DNA of 64,000 nucleotides from Acanthosepion esculentum. Its lineage: Eukaryota; Mollusca; Cephalopoda; Sepiida; Sepiidae. Where the stretch lies: positions 5,925,501-5,989,500 of the forward strand of contig CAXIWW010000817.1 of NCBI GenBank assembly GCA_964036315.1, read 5' to 3'. Numbering within the stretch: the stretch's first letter is position 1; each line of letters begins with the position of its first letter. The notes beneath the pieces are model-generated. The model saw only the letters and a program-made list of their open reading frames with translations. It searched no databases and had not been told where the DNA came from. Shown piece by piece: positions 1-10,601 of this stretch. The position numbers and the translations under genes were made by a program.

Positions 1-3000
1 TGGCACTTTTGCTATCAACTGGTGTTGTTCGCAAGTTTTTATATAAACATGTATTTTTATATTTTCATAGTGTTTTTTTTTAGTGGGGGGTCACTATTTG
101 CTCATAGCTGGGACCCTTTGTGATCAGAAGCCTTGCTGTCAGATATAGTTTATAGTCATACCTAGGACTAGTTGGCACTGTGGTGCTGTTGGCACTTTTG
201 CTATCAGCTGTTGGCACTTTTGCTATCAGCTGTTGGCACTTTTGCAATCAGCTGTTGGCACTTTTGCTATCAGCTGTTGGAACTTTTGCTATCAGCTGTT
301 GGAACTTTTGCTATCAACTGGTGGTATTCGCAAGTTTTTATATAAACATGTATTTTTATACTTTCATAGTGATTTTTTTTTATTGGGGGGTCACTATTTG
401 CTCATAGCTGGGACCCTTTGTGATCAGAAGCCTTGATGTCAGATGTAGTTTATAGTCATACCTAGGATTATTTGGCACTGTGGGGCTGTTGGCACTTTTG
501 CTATCAGCTGTTGGCACTTTTGCTATCAGCTGTTTGCTCTTTTGCTATCAGCTGTTGGCACTTTTGCTATCATCTGTTGGCACTTTTGCTATCAGCTGTT
601 GGCACTTTTGCTATCAGCTGTTGGCACTTTTGCTATCAGCTGTTGGAACTTTTGCTATCAGCTGTTGGAAATTTTGCTATCAACTTGTGGTATTCGCAAG
701 TTTTTATATAAACATGTATTTTTATATTTTCATAGTGATTTTTTTTTATTGGGGGGTCACTATTTGCTCATAGCTGGGACCATTTGTGATCAGAAGCCTT
801 GCTGTCAGATGTAGTTTATAGTCATACCTAGGATGAGTTGGCACTGTGGTGCTGTTGGCACTTTTGCTATCAGCTGTTGGCACTTTTGCTATCAACTGTT
901 TGCACTTTTGCTATCAGCTGTTGGCACGTTTGTTATCATTTTTTGGAACTTTTGCTATCAGCTGTTGGCACTTTTGCTATCAGCTTTTGGAACTTTTGGT
1001 ATCAGCTGTTGGCACATTTGCTATCAGCTGTTGGCACTTTTGCTATCAGCTGTTGGCACTTTTGGTATCATCTGTTGGAACTTTTGCTATCAACTGTTGG
1101 CACTTTTGCTATCAGCTCTTGGCACTTTTGCTATCAGCTGTGGTGCTGTTTGCACTTTTGCTATCAACTGGTGTTGTTCGCAAGTTTTTATATAAACATG
1201 TATTTTTATACTTTCATAGTGTTTTCTTTTAGTGGGGGGTAACTATTTGCTCATATCTGGGACCCTTTTTGATCAGAAGCCTTGCTGTCAGATGTTGTTT
1301 ATAGTCATACCTAGGACTAGTTGGCACTGTGGTGCTGTTGGCACTTTTGCTATCAGCAGTTGGCACTTTTGCTATCAGCTGTTGGCACGTTTGGTATCAT
1401 CTCTTGGAACTTTTGCTATCAGCTGATGGCACTTTTGCTATCAGCTTTTGGCACCTTTGCTATCAGCTGTTGGCACTTTTGCTATCAGCTGTTGGCACTT
1501 TTGCTATCAGCTGTTGGCACTTTTGATATCTTCTGTTGTCACTTTTGCTATCAGCTGTTGGCACTTTTGCTATCAGCTTTTGGCACTTTTGGTATCAGCT
1601 GTTCGCACTTTTGCTATCAGCTGTTGGCACTTTTTCTATCAGCTGTTGGCACTTTTGGTATCCTCTGTTGGCACTATTGCTCTCAGCTGTTGGCACTTTT
1701 GCTATCAGCTTTTGGCACTTTTGGTATCAGCTGTTGGCACTTTTGCTATCAGCTGTTGGCACATTTGCTACCAGCTGTTGGCACTTTTGCTATCAGCTGT
1801 GGTGCTCTTTGCACTTTTGCTATCAACTGGTGTTGTTCGCAAGTTTTTATATAAACATGTATTTTTATACTTTCATAGTGTTTTCTTTTAGTGGGTGGTA
1901 ACTATTTGCTCATAGCTGGGACCCTTTTTGATCAGAATCCTTGCTGTCAGATGTAGTTTATAAACATACCTAGGACTAGTTGGCACTGTAGTGCTGTTGG
2001 CACTTTTGCTATCAGCTGTTGGCACTTTTGCTATCAGCTGTAGGCACTTTTGATATCAGCTGTTGGCACGTTTGCTATCAGCTTTTCGCACTTTTGGTAT
2101 CAGCTGTTGGCACTTTTGCTATCAGCTGTTGGCACTTTTGCTATCAGCTGTGGTGCTGTTGGCACTTTTGCTATCAACTGGTGTTGTTCGCAAGTTTTTA
2201 TAGAAACATGTATTTTTATACTTTCATAGTGTTTTTTTTTAGTGGGGGGTCACTATTTGCTCAGAGCTGGGACCCTTTGTGATCAGAATCCTTGCTGTTA
2301 GATGTAGTTTATAGTCATACCTAGGACTAGTTGGCACTGTGGTGCTGTTGGCACTTTTGCTATCAGCTGTTGGCACTTTTGCTATCAGCTGTTGGCACTT
2401 TTGCTATCAGCTGTGGTGCTGTTGGCACTTCTGCTATCAACTGGTGTTGTTCGCAAGTTTTTATATAAACATGTATTTTTATATTTTCATAGTGTTTTTT
2501 TTTAGTGGGGGGTCACTATTTGCTCATAGCTGGGACCCTTTGTGATCTGAAGCCTTGCTGTCAGATGTAGTTTATAGTCATACCTAGGACTATTTCGAAC
2601 TGTGGTGCTGTTGGCACTTTTGCTATCAGCTGTTGGCACTTTTGCTATCAGCTGTTGGCACTTTTGCAAACAGCTGTTGGCACTTTTGCTATCAGCTGTT
2701 GGAACTTTTGCTATCAGCTGTTGGAAATTTTGCTATCAACTTGTGGTATTCGCAAGTTTTTATATAAACATGTATTTTTATATTTTCATAGTGATTTTTT
2801 TTTATTGGGGGGTCACTATTTGCTCATAGCTGGGACCATTTGTGATCAGAAGCCTTGCTGTCAGATGTAGTTTATAGTCATACCTAGGATGAGTTGGCAC
2901 TGTGGTGCTGTTGGCACTTTTGCTATCAGCTGTTGGCACTTTTGCTATCAACTGTTTGCACTTTTGCTATCAGCTGTTGGCACGTTTGTTATCATTTTTT

Positions 3001-4672
3001 GGAACTTTTGCTATCAGCTGTTGGCACTTTTGCTATCAGCTTTTGGAACTTTTGGTATCAGCTGTTGGCACATTTGCTATCAGCTGTTGGCACTTTTGCT
3101 ATCAGCTGTTGGCACTTTTGGTATCATCTGTTGGAACTTTTGCTATCAACTGTTGGCACTTTTGCTATCAGCTCTTGGCACTTTTGCTATCAGCTGTGGT
3201 GCTGTTTGCACTTTTGCTATCAACTGGTGTTGTTCGCAAGTTTTTATATAAACATGTATTTTTATACTTTCATAGTGTTTTCTTTTAGTGGGGGGTAACT
3301 ATTTGCTCATATCTGGGACCCTTTTTGATCAGAAGCCTTGCTGTCAGATGTTGTTTATAGTCATACCTAGGACTAGTTGGCACTGTGGTGCTGTTGGCAC
3401 TTTTGCTATCAGCAGTTAGCACTTTTGCTATCAGCTGTTGGCACGTTTGGTATCATCTCTTGGAACTTTTGCTATCAGCTGATGGCACTTTTGCTATCAG
3501 CTTTTGGCACCTTTGCTATCAGCTGTTGGCACTTTTGCTATCAGCTGTTGGCACTTTTGCTATCAGCTGTTGGCACTTTTGATATCTTCTGTTGTCACTT
3601 TTGCTATCAGCTGTTGGCACTTTTGCTATCAGCTTTTGGCACTTTTGGTATCAGCTGTTCGCACTTTTGCTATCAGCTGTTGGCACTTTTTCTATCAGCT
3701 GTTGGCACTTTTGGTATCCTCTGTTGGCACTATTGCTCTCAGCTGTTGGCACTTTTGCTATCAGCTTTTGGCACTTTTGGTATCAGCTGTTGGCACTTTT
3801 GCTATCAGCTGTTGGCACATTTGCTACCAGCTGTTGGCACTTTTGCTATCAGCTGTGGTGCTCTTTGCACTTTTGCTATCAACTGGTGTTGTTCGCAAGT
3901 TTTTATATAAACATGTATTTTTATACTTTCATAGTGTTTTCTTTTAGTGGGTGGTAACTATTTGCTCATAGCTGGGACCCTTTTTGATCAGAATCCTTGC
4001 TGTCAGATGTAGTTTATAGTCATACCTAGGACTAGTTGGCACTGTGGTGCTGTTGGCACTTTTGCTATCAGCTGTTGGCACATTTGCTATCAGTTTTGGC
4101 ACTTTTGGTATCAGCTGTTTGCACTTTTGCTATCAGCTGTTGGCACTTTTGCTATCAGCTGTTGGCACTTTTGCTATCAGCTGTTGGCACGTTTGGTATC
4201 ATCTGTTGGAACTTTTGCTATCACCTGTTGGCACTTTTGCTATCAGCTTTTGGAAGTTTTGCTATCAGCTGTTGGCACTTTTGCTATCAGTTGTTGGCAC
4301 ATTTGCTATCAGCTGTTGGCACTTTTGGTATCATCTGTTGGCACTTTTGCTATCAGCTGTTGGCACTTTTGGTATCATCTGTTGGCACTTTTGCTATCAG
4401 CTGTTGGCACTTTTGCTATCAGCTTTTGTCACTTTTGGTATCAGCTTTTGGCACTTTTGCTATCAGCTGTTGGCACTTTTGCTATCAGCTGGGGTGCTGT
4501 TGGCACTTTTGCTATCAACTGGTGTTTTTCGCAAGTTTTTATATAAACATGTATTTTTATACTTTCATAGTGTTTTCTTTTAGTGGGGGGTAACTATTTG
4601 CTCATATCTGGGACCCTTTGTGATCAGAAGCCTTGCTGTCAGATGTAGTTTATAGTCATACCTAGGACTAGT
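1..4672 (+). repeat. Satellite A, forward block 1 (22-bp minisatellite plus spacer units)
   Basis: About eleven composite units. Each starts after the border CCTAGGACTAGT, runs through a variable number of 22-bp repeats with core GGCACTTTTGCTATCAGC, and ends in a conserved spacer of about 155 bp. The spacer begins near CAACTGGTGTTGTTCGC and holds TTTTATATAAACATG, a T tract of 7-12 bases, AGTGGGGGGTCACTATTTGC and GATCAGAAGCCTTGCTGTC. CCTAGG borders seen near 161, 461, 827, 1310, 1969, 2330, 2583, 2883, 3366, 4025 and 4661 give unit lengths of 300, 366, 483, 659, 361, 253, 300, 483, 659 and 636 bp. Length varies through the number of 22-mers. The array continues beyond the window start. All reading frames across it are satellite translations with a hydrophobic 22-residue period and are not annotated as genes. 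Confidence 0.95.
615..4016 (+). repeat. Near-identical tandem duplication, 2056-bp period, in satellite A
   Basis: Positions about 615-1960 recur at about 2671-4016 with a constant offset of 2056 bp. The match runs through the same unit-length series (483 then 659 bp) and shares private variants such as TTGTTATCATTTTTTGG and the AACTATTTGCTCATATCTG spacer. One substitution was noticed (GCAGTTGGC near 1360 versus GCAGTTAGC near 3416). Homology stops on the left where GCTATCAGCTG becomes GCAAACAGCTG, and on the right where TATAAACATACC is replaced by TATAGTCATACC. This is consistent with one recent unequal exchange, or with an assembly duplication. Confidence 0.85.
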
Positions 4673-4848
4673 TAAAAACTTGCGAACAACACCAGTTGAT
4701 AGCAGAAGTGCCAACAGCACCACAGCTGATAGCAAAGGTGCCAACAGCTGATAGCAAAAGTGCCAACAGCGGATAGCAAAAGTTCCAACAGCACCACAGT
4801 GCCAACTAGTCCTAGGTATGACTATAAACTACATCTAACAGCAAGGAT

Positions 4849-7800
4849 TCTGATCACAAAGGGTCCCAGCTCTGAGCAAATAGTGATCCCCCGCTAAAAA
4901 AAACACTATGAATCTATAAAAATACATATTTATATAAAAACTTGCGAACAACACCAGTTGATAGCAGAAGTGCCAACAGCACCACAGCTGATAGCAAAGG
5001 TGCCAACAGCTGATAGCAAAAGTGCCAACAGCTGATATCAAAAGTGCCAACAGCACCACAGTGCCAACTAGTCCTAGGTATGACTATCAACTACATCTAA
5101 CAGCAAGGATTCTGATCACAAAGGGTCCCAACTCTGAGCAAATAGTGATCCCACGCTAAAAAAAAACACTATGAATCTATAAAAATACATGTTTATATAA
5201 AAACTTGCAAACAACACCAGTTGATAGCAAAAGTGCCAACAGCACCACAGCTGATAGCAAAAGTGCCAACAGCTGATAGCAAAAGTGCCAACAGTTGATA
5301 CCAAAAGTGCCAAAAGCTGATAGCAAAAGTGCCAACAGCTGATAGCAAAAGTGCCAGAAGCTGATAGCAAAAGTACCAACAGCTGATAGCAAACGTGCCA
5401 ACAGCACCCAGTGCCAACTAGTCCTAGGTATGACTATAAACTACATCTGACAGCAAGGCTTCTGATCACAAAGAGTCCCAGCTATGAGCAAATAGTGTCC
5501 CCCCACTAAAAAAAAACGCTATGAAAGTATAAAAATACATATTTATATAAAAACTTGCGAACAACACCAGTTGATAGCAAAAGTGCCAACAGCACCACAG
5601 CTGATAGCAAAAGTTCCAACAGCTGATAGCAAACGTGCCAACAGCTGATAGCAAAAGTGCCAAAAGCTGATAGCAAATGTGCCAACATCTGATAGCAAAA
5701 GTACCAACAGCACCACAGTGCCAACTAGTTCTAGGTATGACTATAAACTACATCTGACAGCAAGGCTTATGATCACAAAGGGTCCCAGCTATGAGCAAAT
5801 AGTGACCCACCACTAAAAAAAAAAAATTTGAAAGTATAAAAATACATGTTTATATAAAAACTTTTGAACAACACCAGTGGCTAGCAAAAGTGCAAAAAGC
5901 ACCACGGCTGATAGCAAAAGTGCCAACAGCTGATAGCAAAAGTGCCAAAAGCTGATAGCAAAAGTGCCAACAGTTGATACCAAAAGTGCCGAAAGCTGAT
6001 AGCAAAAGTGCCAACAGCTGATAGCAAAAGTGCCAACAGCTGATAGCAAAAGTGCCAACAGCTGATAGCAAAAGTGCCAACAGCACCACATTGCCAACTA
6101 GTCCTAGGTATGATTATAAACTACATCTGACAGCAAGGCTTCTGATCACAAATGGTCCCAGCTATGAGCAATCAGTGACCCCCCACTAAAAAAAAAACAC
6201 TATGAAAGTATAAAAATACATGTTTATATAAAAACTTGCGAACAACACCAGTTCATAGCAAAAGTGCGAACAGCACCACAGCTGATAGCAAAAGTGCCAA
6301 CAGCTGATACCAAAAGTGCCAAGAGCTGATACCAAAAGTGCCAAAAGCTGATAGCAAAAGTGCCAACAGCTGACAGCAAAAGTGCCAACAGCTGATAGCA
6401 TAAAAACATGCGAACAACACCAGTTGATAGCAAAAGTCCCAACAGCACCACAGCTGATTGCAAAAGTGCCAACAGTTGATAGCAAAAGTGCCAACAGCTG
6501 ATAGCAAATGTGCCAACAGCTGATAGCAAAAGTGCCAACAGCACCACAGTGCCAACTAGTCCTAGGTATGACTATAAACTACATCTGACAGCAAGTCTTC
6601 TGATCACAAAGGGTCCCAGCTTTGAGTAAATAGTGACCCCCCACTAAAAAAAAAACACTATGAAAGTATATAAATACATGTTTATATAAAAACTTGCGTA
6701 CAACAACAGTTGATAGCAAAAGTGCCAACAGCACCACTGCTGATAGCAAAAGTGCCAACAGCTGATAGCAAAAGTGCCAACAGTTGATACCAAAAGTGCC
6801 AAAAGCTGATAGCAAAAGTGCCAACAGCTGATAGCAAAAGTGCCAACAGGACCACAGTGCCAACTAGTCCTAGGTATGACTATAAACTACATCTGACAGC
6901 AAGGCTTCTGATCACAAAGGGTCCCAGCTCTGAGCAAATAGTGATCCCCCGCTAAAAAAAACACTATGAATCTATAAAAATACATATTTATATAAAAACT
7001 TGCGAACAACACCAGTTGATAGCAGAAGTGCCAACAGCACCACAGCTGATAGCAAAGGTGCCAACAGCTGATAGCAAAAGTGCCAACAGCTGATATCAAA
7101 AGTGCCAACAGCACCACAGTGCCAACTAGTCCTAGGTATGACTATCAACTACATCTAACAGCAAGGATTCTGATCACAAAGGGTCCCAACTCTGAGCAAA
7201 TAGTGATCCCACGCTAAAAAAAAACACTATGAATCTATAAAAATACATGTTTATATAAAAACTTGCAAACAACACCAGTTGATAGCAAAAGTGCCAACAG
7301 CACCACAGCTGATAGCAAAAGTGCCAACAGCTGATAGCAAAAGTGCCAACAGTTGATACCAAAAGTGCCAAAAGCTGATAGCAAAAGTGCCAACAGCTGA
7401 TAGCAAAAGTGCCAGAAGCTGATAGCAAAAGTACCAACAGCTGATAGCAAACGTGCCAACAGCACCCAGTGCCAACTAGTCCTAGGTATGACTATAAACT
7501 ACATCTGACAGCAAGGCTTCTGATCACAAAGAGTCCCAGCTATGAGCAAATAGTGTCCCCCCACTAAAAAAAAACGCTATGAAAGTATAAAAATACATAT
7601 TTATATAAAAACTTGCGAACAACACCAGTTGATAGCAAAAGTGCCAACAGCACCACAGCTGATAGCAAAAGTTCCAACAGCTGATAGCAAACTTGCCAAC
7701 AGCTGATAGCAAAAGTGCCAAAAGCTGATAGCAAATGTGCCAACATCTGATAGCAAAAGTACCAACAGCACCACAGTGCCAACTAGTTCTAGGTATGACT

Positions 7801-8942
7801 ATAAACTACATCTGACAGCAAGGCTTATGATCACAAAGGGTCCCAGCTATGAGCAAATAGTGACCCACCACTAAAAAAAAAAAATTTGAAAGTATAAAAA
7901 TACATGTTTATATAAAAACTTTTGAACAACACCAGTGGCTAGCAAAAGTGCAAAAAGCACCACGGCTGATAGCAAAAGTGCCAACAGCTGATAGCAAAAG
8001 TGCCAAAAGCTGATAGCAAAAGTGCCAACAGTTGATACCAAAAGTGCCGAAAGCTGATAGCAAAAGTGCCAACAGCTGATAGCAAAAGTGCCAACAGCTG
8101 ATAGCAAAAGTGCCAACAGCTGATAGCAAAAGTGCCAACAGCACCACATTGCCAACTAGTCCTAGGTATGATTATAAACTACATCTGACAGCAAGGCTTC
8201 TGATCACAAATGGTCCCAGCTATGAGCAATCAGTGACCCCCCACTAAAAAAAAAACACTATGAAAGTATAAAAATACATGTTTATATAAAAACTTGCGAA
8301 CAACACCAGTTCATAGCAAAAGTGCGAACAGCACCACAGCTGATAGCAAAAGTGCCAACAGCTGATACCAAAAGTGCCAAGAGCTGATACCAAAAGTGCC
8401 AAAAGCTGATAGCAAAAGTGCCAACAGCTGACAGCAAAAGTGCCAACAGCTGATAGCATAAAAACATGCGAACAACACCAGTTGATAGCAAAAGTCCCAA
8501 CAGCACCACAGCTGATTGCAAAAGTGCCAACAGTTGATAGCAAAAGTGCCAACAGCTGATAGCAAAAGTGCCAACAGCACCACAGTGCCAACTAGTCCTA
8601 GGTATGACTATAAACTACATCTGACAGCAAGTCTTCTGATCACAAAGGGTCCCAGCTTTGAGTAAATAGTGACCCCCCACTAAAAAAAAAACACTATGAA
8701 AGTATATAAATACATGTTTATATAAAAACTTGCGTACAACAACAGTTGATAGCAAAAGTGCCAACAGCACCACTGCTGATAGCAAAAGTGCCAACAGCTG
8801 ATAGCAAAAGTGCCAACAGTTGATACCAAAAGTGCCAAAAGCTGATAGCAAAAGTGCCAACAGCTGATAGCAAAAGTGCCAACAGGACCACAGTGCCAAC
8901 TAGTCCTAGGTATGACTATAAACTACATCTGACAGCAAGGCT
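4849..8942 (-). repeat. Near-identical tandem duplication, 2058-bp period, in inverted satellite A
   Basis: Positions 4849-6906 and 6907 to about 8942 are copies of one six-unit block, with an offset of 2058 bp over most of the length. Single-base differences include AAACGTGCC near 5634 versus AAACTTGCC near 7692. The right copy has lost exactly one 22-mer near 8550, and the offset then becomes 2036. The loss shows that single minisatellite repeats can be gained or lost after a multi-unit duplication. Confidence 0.88.
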
Positions 8943-9827
8943 TCTGATCACAAAGGGTCCCAGCTATGAGCAAAAAGTGACACCCCACTAAAAAAAAAAA
9001 AAATTGAAAGTATAAAAATACATGTTCATATAAAAACTTGCGAACAACACCAGTTGATAGCAAAAGTGCAAACAGCACCACATCTGTTAGCAAAAGTGCC
9101 AACAGGTCTTAGCAATAGTGTCAAAAGCTGATAGCAAAAGTTCCAACAGCTGATAGCAAAAGTGCCAACAGCACCACATTGCCAACTAGTCCTAGGTATG
9201 ACTATAAACTACATCAGACAGCAAGGCTTCTGATCACAAAGGGTCCCTGGTATGAGCAAATAATTACCCCCACTAAAAAAAAAACACTATGAAAGTATAA
9301 AAATACATGTTTATATAAAAACTTGCGAACAACACCAGTTGATAGCAAAAGTTCCAAGAGCACCACAGCTGATAGCAAAAGTGCCAACAGCTGATAGCAA
9401 AATAACCAACAGCTGATAGCAAAAGTGCCAACAGCTGATAGCAAAAGTGCCAACAGCACCACATTGCCAACTAGTCCTAGGTATGATTATAAACTACACT
9501 GACAGCAAGGCTTCTGATCACAAAGGTTCCCAGCTATGAGCAAATAGTGACCCCCCACTAAAAAAAAACACTATGAATGTAAAAAATACATGTTTATATA
9601 AAAACTTGCGAACAACACCAGTTGATAGAAAAAGTGCCAACAGCACCACAGCTGATAGCAAAAGTGCCAACAGCTGATAGCAAAAGTGCCAACAGCAAAC
9701 AGGGCCAACTAGTCCTAGGTATGACTATAAACTACATCTGACAGCAAGGCTTCTGATCACAAAGGGTCCCAGCTATGAGCAAATAGTGACCCCATACTAT
9801 AAAAAAAACACTATGAAAGTATAAAAA

Positions 9828-9832
9828 TACAT
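9828..9832. repeat. Target-site duplication, left copy (TACAT)
   Basis: TACAT at 9828-9832 is the last satellite sequence before the element. The same TACAT occurs at 13101-13105, where the satellite resumes at the identical point of the spacer (TACATGTTTATATAAAAAC in other units). A 5-bp direct repeat is normal for Ty3/gypsy integration. One unexplained base (A, 9833) lies between this repeat and the proposed LTR end. Confidence 0.75.
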
Positions 9833-9833
9833 A

Positions 9834-10547
9834 TGGTGATGGGGGGGTAGAGTTCTCGTTGTTAATTTTTGCTTGTATCAGAAGGTAGATAAATAGTAGT
9901 AGTCCTTCGGGACAGCCGCTAGTTTGGCCTAAATGTTCAACAAGCGATCAAATTGAGGTCACCATAACATAAACAAAATAACATACGAAAGAGAAGGGTA
10001 TATCAAAAACACTTTGTATTTAAATGCAACATCAATGAATAGTACAATGTTTCTTGATTTACACGCACAAAGTCCGTTACAAAATGTTCATTCATAGAAG
10101 AGAAATCCGATTATTAAAAGAATATAAGTGTCTTTTGTTAATACTTAAGTTCATGACGTGCTGGTCACAGTAGATGAAAGGTGAGGTCAATGGGTTGGTA
10201 GGAGTCCTTTGATATCTCCGTTGGTGAAGGAAGGCTGAAGGCATCGGGTTTGATGGGTGAGGAAAGCGTAGCGACATTCACTGACGGTACTTCAAAGCTT
10301 TCTCTCCTAGAAGTGAATTTATCGCTCTATTTATGTGTGCCCATCGGATCAGAGTCAGTCTGCTGAAACAAACTGTTGGGTATGGCGCGGAGCCGTTTAA
10401 TTGGTGGAAAATTGCTTATCATTCTTTTTATTTCTTTTTAGTTTTCCACCGGAAATTCTGCGTGGAGCCGGATGCGCAGAGACCAGTATTGGTCATTTGC
10501 TGTCTGAGGGTTAATATCCGGTCCTTCGCTTGCTCCGTGCCACCACA
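9834..10547 (-). repeat. Probable 3' long terminal repeat of the gypsy element
   Basis: The 714-bp non-coding stretch downstream of pol starts on the minus strand with TGTGGTGGCACGG and ends with CCCATCACCA, giving the TG...CA ends expected of an LTR. It abuts the satellite at the target repeat. It is non-repetitive within this window. Because the 5' LTR is absent, LTR identity rests on position and termini and not on a matching copy. The short frames inside it (for example minus 10277-10092) show nothing recognisable. Confidence 0.65.
10327..10335 (-). promoter_or_regulatory. TATA-like box in the LTR
   Basis: On the minus strand CATAAATAG lies about 215 bp inside the proposed LTR, a suitable place for a U3 core promoter. 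Transcription would start roughly 25-30 bases further along, near 10300. No polyadenylation signal could be assigned convincingly: the AATAAA- and ATTAAA-like strings near 10430 and 10400 lie upstream of this box. Confidence 0.3.
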
Positions 10548-10601
10548 TAACTTTCGCCCCAGTAAACGGAGTTGTTGTTGTTTTTTTTTTGTTTTGTTTT
10601 T
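10548..10601 (-). other. A-rich 3' untranslated stretch and possible polypurine tract
   Basis: Between the pol stop and the LTR start, the minus strand is a long A-rich run broken by C, followed by TCCGTTTACTGGGGCGAAAG and then TTA before the LTR. The segment sits where the plus-strand primer (polypurine tract) of an LTR element should be. GGGGCGAAAG is the best candidate, but it contains a C and is not a clean tract. Confidence 0.35.

Larger units (their letters stand above)
4673..9832 (-). repeat. Satellite A, inverted block (left of the retrotransposon)
   Basis: The same composite satellite as 1-4672, read on the minus strand: 22-mers appear as GCTGATAGCAAAAGTGCC and borders as AGTCCTAGGTATGAC. 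Borders near 4811, 5072, 5422, 5730, 6102, 6561, 6869 and 7131 give units of 261, 350, 308, 372, 459, 308 and 262 bp. The block starts abruptly inside a spacer (AAAAACTTGCGAACAAC) directly after a forward border, so the orientation switch lies between 4672 and 4673. It ends inside a spacer at AAAAATACAT (9832), where the gypsy element is inserted. The same array resumes at 13101. Confidence 0.95.

Noticed and set aside
1..4672. CRISPR-like array of short direct repeats
   Set aside because: The 22-mers are contiguous, without unique spacers, are imperfect, and occur in a eukaryotic satellite context with no cas genes.
4849..8942. The inverted-block duplication as the mirror copy of the 615-4016 duplication (2058 versus 2056 bp)
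   Set aside because: Unit-length order and private variants differ between the two, so the similar size is not evidence of one event.
10092..10277. Small minus-strand frame of 61 codons in the proposed LTR
   Set aside because: No recognisable domain, and it lies inside non-coding LTR sequence; its length is expected by chance.
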